DNA of 64,000 bases. Origin: Druceiella hillmani (taxonomy: Eukaryota > Arthropoda > Insecta > Lepidoptera > Hepialidae). Within the stretch, counting starts at the first letter, position 1. Every line of letters starts with the position of its first letter. A program made the translations under genes and the position numbers. The stretch lies in the NCBI GenBank assembly GCA_039881145.1, contig JAYKKI010000039.1:20454001-20518000 (forward strand), given 5' to 3'. Below, one piece after another: positions 1-13,239 of the stretch. The notes under the pieces are model-generated. The model had not been told where the DNA came from. It ran no database searches and was given only the letters and a program-made list of their open reading frames with translations.

Positions 1-930
1 ATTGTTAAACATTATAGTTTTATATTGTTTCACAATACGTATGCATTGTTGTTATTGCCAATCTTACCATCAGCAAAGGCTCCATAAGCTGAAAGTTCTA
101 TGTTTTCGTAAAATTCATATGCAGTATAGTTCTTCGATTATTTGCCAGTAAATTGCAACATATTATAATGTGATTGTTAATGCTAGCTACATTTGCCATG
201 TTGTGAAATATACATATTAGCCATCTTTAACTTTTTGTTAGCATGACATGTTTAAACACAGCTGGTTGACAGCGTCTATGCATCCTTTGGTCAAATTGTA
301 AAACTCAGCCATATACGGTTTATTGGTGAGTGGGTGCCCAGTACCCCTGAAATCACACATCATCAACAAGTAAACTACTTTTAATTGGTTAGGCTTGAAT
401 GAGAGTCAATATAGTGGTACATTATAGCAAAATAAGTCTGTTGTTTTTTAATTCTTTTGGGATCTTCCTTTTGTTCGCACAAAGTGTATCTACTATAATC
501 CACTTGTGTGTCTGGAGTTGAAGGTTCCCGATTAACTGTATTGATGTGAATAAGTCGTAAGTCAATAAACTGTTGTCATGTGCCGTGAACACTGCGTGTC
601 AATTCTTTCACCAAATATTTGCTAAAATGCAATCCTCTAGCATCCATCACTATTTTTTTTTCTTGAAAGAAGAATTAAAGTAAATTTTTTTTAACTAATG
701 GGACTGATAGGGTTTTGCAATTTTTTTATTTTAAACGACATCGTACAAAATGATAAAACTTTGCATGATGACGTTTCCCCTATATGTACGTCATTTTTTT
801 ATAGCTTTCGCTTCCCAACTTCGGATTCTGCTTTTAATGATGAATTATGCTAGGCCCTTCACTATTAAAGTGGAGATTTCGCCATAAAAAAATTGACATT
901 TTTTACAGAAACATCCTTCAAATAAAATTA
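1..930. other. AT-rich non-genic sequence
   Basis: I see no open reading frame of note, RNA gene or recognisable repeat here. The stretch is AT-rich with many short A and T runs and ends against the mariner-like relic. Confidence 0.5.
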
Positions 931-2085
931 GGATTGTCCTATAAATAACAGACATATTCTTTCTCACAACTGTATCCTACTGACTTCGGCTCGAATATTT
1001 TCTTTACGTTGTGTCACAGTGCTCGGATTTGTTTTGTAAACAACGGATTTTAAGTATCCCCATAAGAAAAAGTCACATGGGCTTAAATCGGGTGACCTAG
1101 GTGGCCACGGTACGGTACCATTTCGGGATATGTTTTTTTCTGGAAATAACTGCTGCACTGCATTCATGGACACATTAGCAGTGTAAGCTGTGGCCCCGTC
1201 CTGCTGGAACCATGTATTTTGGTTGAAGGATGGACTATTCTGTAGTTCTACTCTGAAAAAGTCATTTAACATCTGGGCATATCTCTCCGAATTCACAGTT
1301 ACAGTTTGGCCACGTTGATTTTAAAAGAAATAAGGCCCTATGATTGCAGATGCAGACATGGCACACCAGACTGTTATTTTAGGCTTATGTAAAGGCTCTT
1401 GATGCATTTATCTTGGGTTGTGGACATCCTAGTAATGACAGTTCTGCTTATTCACATATCCTCCAATGTGAAAGTGAGCTTGGTCACTAAAGAATATGTT
1501 GCCCATCCGGGTAGCAGTACGAAATTTCAACAACATCACCTCCGCGTAAGTTTTTCTTAATTCAAAGTCAGAATCGTGTAAATCTTGAACAATTTGAATT
1601 TTATATGGATGGAACTTGAGCTTTTTTCGCATTATTACCTGTAAAGTTGGTTTCGGAATTCACTATCGATGAACGTGTACACAGTGATAAACGGGGATTT
1701 TCATAGACAGAAACCATAACACGCTCGACATTTTCATCCGTGGCTACCAATGGTGTAGGCCCTGGCGTGGGCCTATTTAATGTTGATCCTGTAGCTCTGA
1801 ACCTTGCTACCCATGACTGAATGAGGTTGATCGATGGTCCATCACGTAATCGACGAATACTGTAACGATTATTAAATCGACGGCGTGCTACAGACAGCGA
1901 AAATCCACTCGAAATGTACGCCTCGACGGCAAAAGCGCGGTGCTCTCCACTCTACTGTTCCATGGCTATTGAAACATCCGCACCGCTTGCGCTTCTAACG
2001 ACGTCCCCCGCACCCCTCTTATGTGTTGCGTTCAGAAATTATGTTTGTTCAAACTTTGAAATCTGCCACTGGACACCCTGTTTAT
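931..2085 (-). mobile_element. Decayed mariner-like DNA transposon
   Basis: A Tc1/mariner-superfamily element read on the minus strand. The coding part starts at an ATG at 1963 and has an in-frame TAG at codon 4 (1952-1954), probably a TGG to TAG change because this family usually has Trp here. The N-terminal DNA-binding part contains EHRAFAVEAY, and a later frame has LKFHPYKIQIVQDL. The first catalytic Asp lies in FFSDQAHF (about 1470-1490), the second in WFQQDGATAY, and the third in PPRSPDLSPCDFFLWGYLK. I count 36 residues between the second and third Asp, against 34 in classical mariner. At least one frame change separates the 1429-1632 and 964-1296 segments. Candidate terminal repeats are ggacaccctgt at about 2072-2082 and a degenerate match near 931-941. 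The region is visibly richer in GC than its surroundings. It is non-functional. Confidence 0.85.
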
Positions 2086-2159
2086 ATGATGGTGACAAAA
2101 GTGTGTCTATTATTTGTATAGTTGATTCTGTGCATCAAACTGAATAGAAAATGTTAAGG

Positions 2160-4810
2160 AACTGTATGACAATTGTCAAGAGCTTATGGAAAAATCACTG
2201 TCAAATTGGCGATTTCAATGAAAAAAATTTAAAATATTTTACAGAAACAAGTTTCAAATATACTTACCTTATACAGGAAATACATACATTTGTCCACAGC
2301 TAATCTTTTTACACCATGCCAAGTACAGCTAGATGACTGAACTTATTACGATATCTGTATATGACTTGCATGATCATTTGTAGTGTTTCACAGTGAAATA
2401 TGTATAATACCTTCATAATTTCATTGTGTCCATCTGTCTATCCCAGCCTTACAGTATTAGACCAATGTCATTAAACTTTGCAAGCAGTTACTTCATATAA
2501 AGATCTTAGTTTATTTTATCCCGACTGGTGAGAAAATATGAAAGTTTGGAAAAGCCAAATTCTCGCTCTAATTTTTAACAATATTTCATAAGCTATGACA
2601 AAAACGAATTTTTCATTTAAAAAATATATCTCAAAGAAATTTAAAAGAAGTAATGTTAAATAAATATATATAACACACTAAAATGTGACCAAACACCTGG
2701 ACAGAAATTGTTATACAAAATTTTTATAAATTACTTCGTTGAATTTGGTACAAAATTGCAAAGAATGGTAAAGAAATAAAATAGTAAAGAATTTCATAAA
2801 GGCAAGGAAAATTTTTATTTCATTATATATTAATACAGTACTCTAAAAACTGGACGGACAAATAGTTTTTACGCAAACTGCACTCTTCCATTTACACATA
2901 CATAAACTCTGACACATATACAGTATAAGAAGGTACTATAAAAATAATTATAAACTACCGAACAAATTTTCTTTCGTGGCAAACTTTCTGCAATTTCTGT
3001 TTTTTTATGCATATTTGTGGTTATAACAAAAGAAACCAGTTTATTCACTAATTATCAATTAGTAAAACCGTAGTTATTAACAATTACTAATATATGAGAT
3101 ATACACAGTAACTCCATTGAACAAATATTATTTAAGTATATCAATAAATAGTAATATTGGTGTTACGATGGGTTATAATAGTTAATACAGGTGACAACAA
3201 AATTATGTTAGTGACTTGTGTAAAAAACAGCATTATTAATATTGTCGTAATATTAGTTTTATGTGTGACTATAAAATTTTCTGTTCCAAACTTATTGTAA
3301 TCTCAGTTGGCATAGTAGGAAATGTGTTTTGATTTTGAAAGTGTCCTATTTTAAAATAATTTTTTTCTGGATAAATCCATGGTAAATTACCAAGAAAAGA
3401 AGCTGACTTGTGCACAAAATGTGCAACTTGACTTTGCATAAAAAAGTTGCAAATCTAGAAACAACCAAAGAAACAGGACACCCATCTCTACATTATTTAA
3501 TAAATCATAGGGCCCACAAACTTTCGCACTATAACTATTATACCATTAAGCATCATGTTATATTGTAATTAAACAAATACTTGCGTTAAAAAAAGACCAA
3601 CTTATAGGAAAAAATATATGATTTCCATCATTTTCGAGTTAGAAAGAATATAATGCTGTTCTTCCTTCTTTTTCATCATGCTACATTTCACATTCTTTAA
3701 CGAAGTAATTACAGTGCAAGTACAGAACCAACATAATTCTCGTCATTCAGGTCTTATAAATTTGTTGTACGAGAAATACAAACAAGACAATATTTTTCGT
3801 TTATATATTACTCATTTCTTCAAACTTCCAGTTTTATTAGCATACTTGTATATGTGGGAATTCAATATATAATATCTATTGCAAACACTTAGCTTGACAA
3901 TTTTTCTATTTCTTAGGGACAGTCCACAGCAACAAGTGCATAGTTTAGGAATGGCCACCAATTCATATCAATAATATACTTTTCATGTTTTGATCTCACA
4001 ACAACAGGCCAAATGGTCAATGTGGCTCAAACATAACAAATCTTTCTATAAATATTAATATAACGGGTATATTGTTAAGTTATGAAATAATTTCTATTGT
4101 GAAATTCTAAGTGCTCCATCAATACATGTTGTATCACAAGGTGTGACCTCAGTAGCTTCATAAAATCTAAACTCACTTTCTTTCCATTCCGTTTGGATGT
4201 TGCTTTAGTAATAATAAATTTGTCTTGAGTGTTTCATGAATGAATATATTTTATTGTAACTAGTAATAATTGTGTTCCTTGGATGGCTAGTAAGTATTCT
4301 ACCTCATTCACATGCTCGGAGACAATTTATGCAAAACAATCCTGAAAAGTTCGGTGTACGGATGTGTCCATGAACATGAAATCACATGCTCGGTGGGCAT
4401 GTGGTGCATTTTATGCTTCATGACTGCAGCTAAAATTACTACAAAGAGAATTGTTTTTGTGGTGTACTCTATTCAAGCGTTAATAAAAATTATTGACTGA
4501 CCTACTATTGGTAATTATAAATTATTGAAAAATTATTAATAATTGGAATAAAATTGACCAAAACCTATTTGACAAATTAATTTATTAAATACCTTAATCA
4601 CTCATCTTTGTTATATAAAATTAAATACGCCTATCTTAACTTTTCTTAAAATCATGAATTTTGAAGGATGGCAGACACTTTCAATGTACGTCTGGAAACA
4701 GGCCAGTGAACATATTTTATTTTCTATTCAGAAAAACTGCGAAAATATGTCTAAATTTATATTTATTATCACATGTATTTAAGGAAATAAATTTTATAAT
4801 GCTTATAGTT
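2160..4810. other. AT-rich non-genic sequence 3' of GR-A
   Basis: No gene, RNA gene or clear mobile element could be supported. Only short open frames (up to about 64 codons) without family resemblance occur, as expected by chance. Confidence 0.5.
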
Positions 4811-4820
4811 TTGATATGTT

Positions 4821-4826
4821 TTTATT
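4821..4826 (-). promoter_or_regulatory. Candidate polyadenylation signal of GR-A
   Basis: AATAAA on the minus strand about 150 bases beyond the GR-A stop codon. It is placed plausibly for 3' end formation, but such hexamers are frequent in AT-rich DNA. Confidence 0.35.
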
Positions 4827-4975
4827 TCCCATTCTAATTTTACATAACTTAGATAAGATTTAACATCATCAAGGCAAGAAAAATGATTATAATTTTTGGA
4901 TTTTACAAGCTGAAAATGTGATAATTAGCCAAACATTACGATGTGTAAAATTGATGAGGAATTAAATTATAATTT

Positions 4976-7900
4976 TCAGCGATCACCAACATTAATAAAT
5001 TGAATGAAAACAATAGAGTAAGTCATGATCAGGCCTAGAAATTGAAGCAGCAATGAAGCTCGCAGGTTGAAGGCTTGGAAAATCGTGAACTGACCCAGTT
5101 CACCTGCCTCTATCATATTTTTAATAAGCTTCATGTAATGTCGCACAACGGATGCTGAAAAAAGAAAATAATGTAAGTTCCTAGTAAAGTATTGTCCATT
5201 AATCTATCAAACAGATCACAGAAGCTCTCAGTTATGGCAGTACATTTATTATTTAAGTGTCAATAAGAGGAGAGGGGTTTTGTCTGGAATCAATAACAGT
5301 AGTTATGACGATATCAAGTTTGTGATGCTATCACAAAAATTGTCCTAAAATTGGTCCAGCAATTTATGACATAACAGCCTACTTATATAAAAATTTACAT
5401 TTTCAAGTAGTAGTTTGTGAATATGTAAAAATATATTGTGTACATATAAGAAGATATAAATAAATGTAAAATCAATAAAATTTTTATGTACTATTATTAT
5501 ATTTCCTGCTGCACACTGTCTAACTTCATAATATCTAATGGTTGATGACAATGAATGAGTCACAGTATAAAAAGCAAAACGTATTAAATGTGTAATCAGA
5601 AATGAATATGTAATCAAGATTTGAGATGATTTAGTCATGTATGAACAATTTATTAAGAGTGTGATAAAGAAACCATAGTCGGTCACTGGGTATCTTGGTT
5701 AGTTGAGTGTAGGAATCAATTTCATTTACTTATTGGAGCTACAGGCTAATGTGATTGAGACAAAACTTGTTTTTTATTATGTAAATATTGATGAGTATAA
5801 TGCAAATAATTTAGTTAGTTGTATATATTCATTATCTTTGCAGATGACATAGTAGGAAAGAGGATAGATTTGAAGACATCTTTTACAATTTTACATAAAT
5901 TTTAAACCATAACCATATACTATTCAATATTTTTGTTAGCCATCCTGTAAACTGTAGCTTCTCCAATCCAACTGATTTATATAACAAGGAAAAAAACAAC
6001 GTTTAGATAATATTGAAAATGCCGGTTTTAATTATATAGTTAATTACTAATTAAATAATGTAATCTTGACAATGTATTGTTGAGTAATAATCCAATGTTC
6101 TTTTAAATACACAATAAAAGATAGAATAATTGCCAAGCGGCACTGGGAGAATATATATTTTGTCTCAATAATATGAGACAAAAGGATATTTCGAGCAACA
6201 GATGAATCAAGCTTGTTCAATTCAGTTAAATAGATAAACATATTCATTAGTGAAGATATTGGTTTTATGTGTAATCATGAAGAAGCAATTTATTTTTCAC
6301 CTTTACAAAAACTGCTCAAAATGTAATATGTTAATACAAGCTTTGGATATAAATTTTCCGAAGATATACTGTGAGAAACAATACAGAGAACAATGAGAAA
6401 TAAGTTGGAGGTACTTGATTATACCAGCTCATTTAATAATTTGGCATCAGCTTTTTGCAAAGACCCTGTCTTTTTTACAAGCATCTACCGAATTTGAATA
6501 CAAAATTGTCTTTAAAGAGAAGGGAAAAATTAGAAATTAATTGAAAAACATGTATTGTTTCATCTTATTTCATGATGAATCTTCTCAGATGACATATGTG
6601 ATTTCCAAGTTAACACAAAAATAAACCCTGGTAAAAATTATACAGATAAACAAATGCACGGAGCAATGATCTAAATACAGTCATTAAACTTTTTAAAAGA
6701 ACTATAGAACATTCTTAATATATGGACTGTGTTTTAAGAAAATTCATGGCTTTTACTCAAGATATATATCACCATCTTGGAAATACTTTCTGCAACAAAT
6801 TTTATGAGCAATATATAACAACTCAATGAGAATTTGAGACTTGGGATTTGTGGTTGAAAGGTATTGGTGGATTATAGCTAAACTGGTTTCAAGGTGATCC
6901 CAAACCTCTCAACGCAGAGAACATAATATTGCAAAAAGAATCAATTCACATGTGATTTGTCAATTAATTCTGTGGGAGTCATTAGACAAATTCTCAACTC
7001 ATGACAAATAATTTCTCATTACTTAGCTTATCCCAAGCTACAGGTGCTTCATATCCGTAGACTCCTCATTATCATGATATATCATGCACAACATTAGTAT
7101 ATACGCTTGATAACTAATAAACTGGCTAATTTTCTAGTTTCTTCTGAAATGTTGTAGAAACTTCTGAAACATTCACGGTAGGGTACATGAAGGTAATGTT
7201 ACCCAATATTCTGTTCACTTAACAACTGAGTTTCGATTAATGAAGTACAAACAAAATATAAACATTTAACGAAGAGAATTTGAAGGCTATTGCTTCATAA
7301 ATTCCATTTAGAGCAGATAGCAAATAAATGCAATATATGACAAAGAGTGGAAGTCCTACGACACAGCTAAACGTTGGTTTCAAATATCCAAACAGGGGAT
7401 TTTGACCGTTTCGTTAATCCCTATCTAGGTTAAACTCTCTAGTTAAATTACAAATAATTAAAAAAACTAGTTGAAACAGATTCCAATTTTACTGTGCCTT
7501 ATCTGGTAAAGCTCTTTCGTGCTCTTATTTCATCAATTTTTTTATTATCAAATGAAGCTAGTTATTGTGCAATTGAAGATTGTTTTTATTTATTACGCAT
7601 AATGGATTAAACAATCTTGTGAACTGAGATGACTGGTTTATTAGTTGTCAAAGGATTGTATTAGTTTTATAACTGCAAAATAACCAGTGACAATATCTTT
7701 GTGACCAACATTTTATAAAATAATAAACCATGGAGGTAAGAATCTAAAGAGTGGATATATGTCCATATTGTGCATATACAGGTTTTGTCAATTTTTAACA
7801 TAATTTTGTAAGAGAACACACATCACATCTAGTTACATTCAGACATTAGTCTAGTTTCTCCTCTGTAAAATATATTTATTTTTGCAGTAAAATGGTTGCA

Positions 7901-9612
7901 TGCTCCAACATAAAATGAAAAGATATGAAGAAAAGGAAAAAGTCAAAAAAATATTTAAAAAACTTGAAATAATTCTATTTATTACAAATAAATCCATTCT
8001 CAGTGAGTAAAGAAAAAACAAGGTAGGTAATTTCACAAAGAGCACTTAGATTGCTCTTGTTTTGTGAATTCCGTTTAAGGTGGACAGCTAGCAAAACAAC
8101 ATGCTGTAATATACCCACTACGATGGGTAAAAATATGCACTTCTGGTGTTGGTTCCAAAGAAGGAAATTGTTTATATTCATTAATTTTGTTTGGGGCACA
8201 GTGATTGTAGAAAAAGACTACATTAAAAATAATTAATAAGTTTTATAGAAACATATCGAATTATGTTCTCATACTCCGGTAGAATGAAACTTTATGCTTT
8301 ATGAAAAAAGAGTTGAGAAACGATTGATAATTATGATTAAAAATTAAAATAAGCTCGTAAACTGAGATGGTACACTTATTATTAGCCAATCTAATATTAT
8401 TTTTCACCACGAAATTAATATATTTTCTACTATACCTCTCCCAGACGAAAGACAAAAATATTTTGTCTGAATTGTTCATTACTTGTAGTATTTCACAAAT
8501 TGTCATGCAATTCTTATTTATAGTTAAAGTACAGAAAATATTTAATATTATGCAAGAGTTAGGATTTACCGTTCCAATTTATTCACCGTACTGAATATTT
8601 TTAATGGTATTATTTAGATAGCTGAAAACAACTCAATCCAATTCTGATGTAACATTTTGGCTGGAATTATATATATTATATAGGAATGAATTAAATTTTC
8701 AGGATGGAAATATATCTCAAGGATAATGTTTTGGTGTTTAATGGCATAATTTATTATAAGCAAAATATTAATTGGATATGTAACAAGTTATACAAAGCTC
8801 TCAATGCTTTTATTTTTTTGTAATTCTGAGTTTTTACATTTTTTTCTCTAGTCCAGAGGCATTAAATAATTTTTCTAATGATTTATTGATTATGTAGATA
8901 TTCCCACATTTTTCAAGATTCTTTACAGCATTAAATTTTCTTGGGGCTTTTATTTGCATTGTTGTTATGATGCTTATATTTAATAGCATCTGTATGACTT
9001 ATTCATTTCTAGAGAATTATTATCTCTATATACGAGGGTAAGGTAAAAAGTTTTTGGCCCGACCCAGAGGTGGATTACCGATCAGCAAAAATTTATATTT
9101 CCTGCCTAGGTGCATGTATCATTAGTTCGTTTGACAAGTTCCAACTTGTTCTCTCAAGAAGTTTGTTTACACAAATTTTTGCATTAGACGTCTTGCATGT
9201 TGATAAACTTGAATATCATGCAGTTGTAAAATTCTTGGGTTTGGGTGGAATAACCTCTAAGTTAATTCATTCGAAGTAAAAGATCATTCACCAGGACAGC
9301 GCATCGGCTCACAAAGATGCGTTGGCGATTGGAAAGCTGTGGGATTTGGGCTAAAATTTTTCCATTACTGACAACCTGTTCTACTGATTTGGCACCATCA
9401 GACTCCCATATGTTCCCATTCTTGAAAAAATCTTTGGGAAGTGCTTCCCGTGCAACGAAGAAGTTGAGAGGGCTGTCGATGGATATTCACAGTTTTCCAG
9501 ATTCTCACTTTCAGGAACGGATACTGATGTTGGAGAAACACTGGACCAAGTGTGTTGAAGTCAAGGGGGATTATGTAGAAAAATAAAAATAAATCACAGT
9601 CTTTCATTGTCA

Positions 9613-9660
<48 letters not shown>

Positions 9661-11642
9661 GGTATATAGATAGAAAATGCATTAATGTATTAGAGAACTA
9701 ACTTGAAATTCATTTGTAAATGAATAAAGAAAAATTGTTAACTTACGTAATTCTTCATTAACTTGCATTGATGTCAAACGAGATTTTGTAGTTTCCATCT
9801 GTAAGTACATCTTCTCACACACAAGACACATTGACACCAATGACACAATGTAATGTAATGGCCTTAAGATATAAACGATGGAAAGAGATGCATCCAATTT
9901 CTGAAAAATGGTCTTTATGAATGAATTTGTGAGAAAAAAGAAAATAACATAATTCTGTGTTGCACAATTTTATTTTCCGGTAATCACAAATTTTATTTAA
10001 AAGCAAATTTTATGTTTAGACGAACATCTTTCAAGTCTACTGCAACTTATTGATACAGAGGTTCGTGCCTCCCTTTCTATGATTGTAATATAATGTTTAA
10101 TTATGAATGGAAAGCAAATACATTATTTAAATTAAATTCTATTTTTTCACCATATATTCAATTATGGCATTATTTATGTACTTGTAAGTTCCGCTGTAGA
10201 GTAAGTATTTCTTTTCGGTATTTTTAAAAGGTGTAACAATTTAAAAATACCGAAAAGAAATTTATCAATGTTTCTTTACAGTTATAATTTATATCACAAT
10301 AAAATATATAAATCGTGTATCATCAGCCCATTCGCCGAGAACAAATCTAATATAGTATTGTTACGACAACTGTTGGATGTTAATCTCATCATGGTGGTGT
10401 TGTGATCATTTATCCGGGTTTCATTCATTCATAAAAAAGTCTAAATAAGTTGAAATAAATAATTAGATAATTGAAGAAATCTGCAAATTGGTTTTAAATG
10501 CTTCATTGACGGTATCATAAGCTTAATTCTTATTGTCTGAAAGATTTTCACATTAGAAAAAGTTTTTAGCTGTTAATTTCACATTCTTTACGATTGTGTT
10601 ATTGTTTTATGTTTATGGTTTTGTAGTTTAATGAACTTGTGGTTGCAAATTAAATTAGTTAATGTATGCATTAATAATACTTACATTATATTTCAAATCT
10701 TCCAGAAAACCATATATGTTAACCAGTATGCCAGAAAATATCAGAATGAGTAACATAAGAAGCTGAAATATAATATTAAAGATTAATTTATAACAAAATG
10801 GTTATTAACATTTTTTAAAGTGTTTAGTTATAGTTAAATTGTTATTGTTAATTAAAATTTTCTATACAAACCTGAAATTCAAATGTCTTCTTCAAATAGT
10901 AGCACAGGTCTAACAATTTAATATAGAATTGAGATAAATGATAAATTGAATTTTCGTTAAGAGGCAATACAAATGTAAAATGATTGTTGGAATTGGGATT
11001 ATGTTGAGGACTCCCAAATATGGCATCTATACATGTGACCATGCCTCCTCTATTTTTAATGTCAAAGGAAACATTCAGTACTTCCACACGTTTTGTTATG
11101 CTAATTAATATCAAACAAAACAATATTATTTCCAAATCAAAAATAATGGCAGCAATAATATTGAACGCAGAAAAAATAAAAATGTAGAGGCCATGTCTTA
11201 TTCCTCCAGCCATAAGATCAAAAACGGTATAAATAATATGAAAGGTTATAAGAAGGCTGAGAACTATGAGGTTTCTATATTTATCGTGTCTTAAAATATT
11301 TCTTCTATACTCTGGTTTGATGAGATAATCTATTTCTTGAATTCTTAGAATCAATCCTTCAAATACATTTCTATCCCAAGTTATTTCAATTAACAATGAA
11401 TACAGTACATGGATTGTGTGAAGTGTCACAAACACTATCACCCTATAGACATTACTGAAGACCAAAATGCTCGAAACAACATGCAGCCCAAGATATATTC
11501 CTATTATCAATAAACTGTATAATTTTCGACTCCACAATGTAAACGGGGTGAGCACTCGGTTAGCAGTATTTCTGTAAACACCAAACACGTGCTGATACAC
11601 TAAAATTGGCCAAAGTGTGTATTCAATTGATTCGTTGCTCAT
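4976..11642 (-). CDS. Gustatory receptor GR-A, four exons, intact
   Basis: Insect gustatory receptor (7tm_7 family), a seven-pass membrane protein thought to act as a ligand-gated cation channel in the dendrites of taste neurons. Exons on the minus strand: 11642-10872 (257 codons, starting MSNESIEYTLWPILVY), 10762-10685 (26 codons), 9900-9747 (51 codons plus one base) and 5154-4976. They splice at GT-AG sites in phases 0, 0 and 1 into an uninterrupted frame of 393 residues, a normal GR length. The last exon reads GQFTIFQAFNLRASLLLQF followed by MTYSIVFIQF, so the TYxxxxxQ signature is intact, with a short charged tail and TGA at 4976-4978. Exon 3 holds a membrane segment followed by CLVCEKMYLQME. 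Intron 3 is long (about 4.6 kb) and contains a mariner relic and a (TA)n tract. The ligand is unknown. It is the only intact member of the A type here; three relics of it lie downstream. Confidence 0.87.
5155..9030 (-). other. Intron 3 of GR-A, distal part
   Basis: Intronic AT-rich sequence between exon 4 and the mariner relic. No further gene or element is recognisable on either strand; the short open frames (for example 7851-8594) show no known motif. Confidence 0.6.
9031..9600 (+). mobile_element. Mariner-like transposase relic in GR-A intron 3
   Basis: A decayed mariner-family element on the plus strand, antisense to the host GR. The left edge, tacgagggtaaggtaaaaag at about 9031-9050, resembles terminal repeats of such elements. 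Fragments in shifting frames resemble the transposase: HQDSASAH at about 9291-9314 corresponds to the HDNA block holding the second catalytic Asp, and the end, FQERILMLEKHWTKCVEVKG then DYVEK (9510-9585), is the typical mariner C-terminus. Much of the middle is missing or frameshifted. It ends just before a (TA)n tract. It is non-functional. Confidence 0.75.
9613..9654. repeat. (TA)n microsatellite
   Basis: About 20 perfect TA units inside intron 3 of GR-A, directly after the mariner relic. Confidence 0.95.
10207..10261. repeat. Perfect inverted repeat, 22-base arms
   Basis: Arms 10207-10228 and 10240-10261 are exact reverse complements separated by 11 bases. It sits in intron 2 of GR-A. The arms differ in sequence from the other hairpins in the window. 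Confidence 0.9.
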
Positions 11643-12240
11643 ATTGGTTCTTGTAAAATGTTTGAGTTACAATCAAATTCCAATACGAGTGTTATATTGT
11701 GTACTTGTGAAATAAGTGAAGCTCACTTTACTGATTAAATGTCTGAGTTTATCACCTTGTGGAATCTATTGAGTGCTTAACACAAGCAACAAAATGTAAT
11801 ATTAGACTTCAATGTGGAGGACTTTTTTAAGTTTTGTCTACACCCTCTCCAATGATAATTATTGCTGAGGTCAAGTAAACACCATATTATCAACACAACA
11901 CATCAATTAAATTATCCAGGTGTCACAATTTGAAGATTTGTGAAGTTTGTTATCGTACAAACATTTCAAAATTAGTTTATCACAGTTTTTTTAGCGAAAT
12001 GATGCTTTTTTTTACATTTCGCAGACTAGTGAGATGAAAGACTAAATGAGGAAATATCTTGTTTGGTATCTTTCTGGTTAAGCAAATGGAACCGAAGTAG
12101 GTTGCAATGTGTATAAATCTGACGAGGCACGCTTTATTATTTTAAATAGAGTTTCATTTCAAGTTGTACAATCGTCTTGATGCATCTTGAAGCAAGCTGG
12201 GGAAAAAAAGGTTCTTAAGTAAAATACAATCTCTGTTAAA
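11643..12240. other. 5' flank of GR-A
   Basis: Intergenic sequence upstream of GR-A. Parts of it (about 11700-12000) resemble the flanks of the A-type relics at 41.9-42.4 and 61.35-61.6 kb, so the duplications included the putative promoter. I could not place a convincing core promoter. Confidence 0.5.
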
Positions 12241-12247
12241 TAATTAT

Positions 12248-12255
12248 GTATATAA

Positions 12256-12344
<89 letters not shown>

Positions 12345-12352
12345 CATATACA
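12248..12352. repeat. (TA)n microsatellite
   Basis: A long, slightly impure TA tract with occasional TATACATA and TATTTATA variants, 0.6 kb upstream of GR-A. Confidence 0.95.
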
Positions 12353-12359
12353 TAACAAC

Positions 12360-13239
12360 AAGGGTAATAAAGTCTGTGTATCAAACTAAGTAGAAAATGT
12401 CAAGGAATTATGTGAAAACTTTCACTCATTTTTTTTGTTGTAAGTTTTATTGAAAGTGTAGAAAAAAAAAGATTTTAATTTAATTTTGGATGGCATGGAG
12501 TTTTGGAAAAGATGTTTGCAATTTTCTTGACAATTTCCCCATAATTTTAAATTAATGTAAAGGAATTATTTATTGTTTCATTAACTAAAATGAACTCTTC
12601 TAATCTGTAAAAACATATATAACACAATAACACTTTAACTCTAGAAAGCTAACCTCCGCAGAATCAGGTCAGTATCACAAGGTAATGCTGCTATCTTTTT
12701 GAATGGTACACCCAAATGATTTGGTGTTACTAGCTAAAATAGTCCCCAATGAGTTCATTGCTCTGGTGTCTGCACTGCGTAAATAAGAGCAACATTTTTA
12801 GGGAAATGTAAAGTAGCACATTATTTCAACTGATTGCGAGCTGTAACGCGAGTATTTTCCTTGTGTCTGTGGACATATTTATGCAATAAATTGTTTTAGT
12901 TTATAGGTTTTGGCCATGCTTGGTTCAGAAGAATGTTAATTGAATACATCAAGAACTCAATACTGAACTCCCGGAGGATGTTTAAGTTTGTAAGACTGAG
13001 AGCTTTGTAGAGTAGGAAAACGTCAAAAGTGATGTAAACAGCACATCATCTAATACTGAAGAAAATTGACATAATTCTTATTTGGTTTTTTCACCTGAAA
13101 CACTAGCATCTATGTTGGTTATGAAGTTTCCACAGGCCAACGTAAATAATAAAAGCAAATATTTGAGAACTATCACTAAGGCACAAATGTTTTGTTGTTA
13201 AAAACTACTAGTAATGGTTTTTATTTGACTTAGAACGAA
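12360..13239. other. Non-genic sequence, possible 5' part of piggyBac relic
   Basis: No gene seen. The part from about 12950 may belong to the N-terminal, poorly conserved region of the piggyBac-like relic that follows, but I cannot support that motif by motif. Confidence 0.35.

Noticed and set aside
1914..2147. 77-codon plus-strand frame
   Set aside because: It is the reverse strand of the mariner-like transposase N-terminus and its terminal repeat.
4976..11642. Odorant receptor instead of gustatory receptor
   Set aside because: The C-terminal TYxxxxxQ signature and the preceding FT..xxF.LR.SLL block are those of gustatory receptors.
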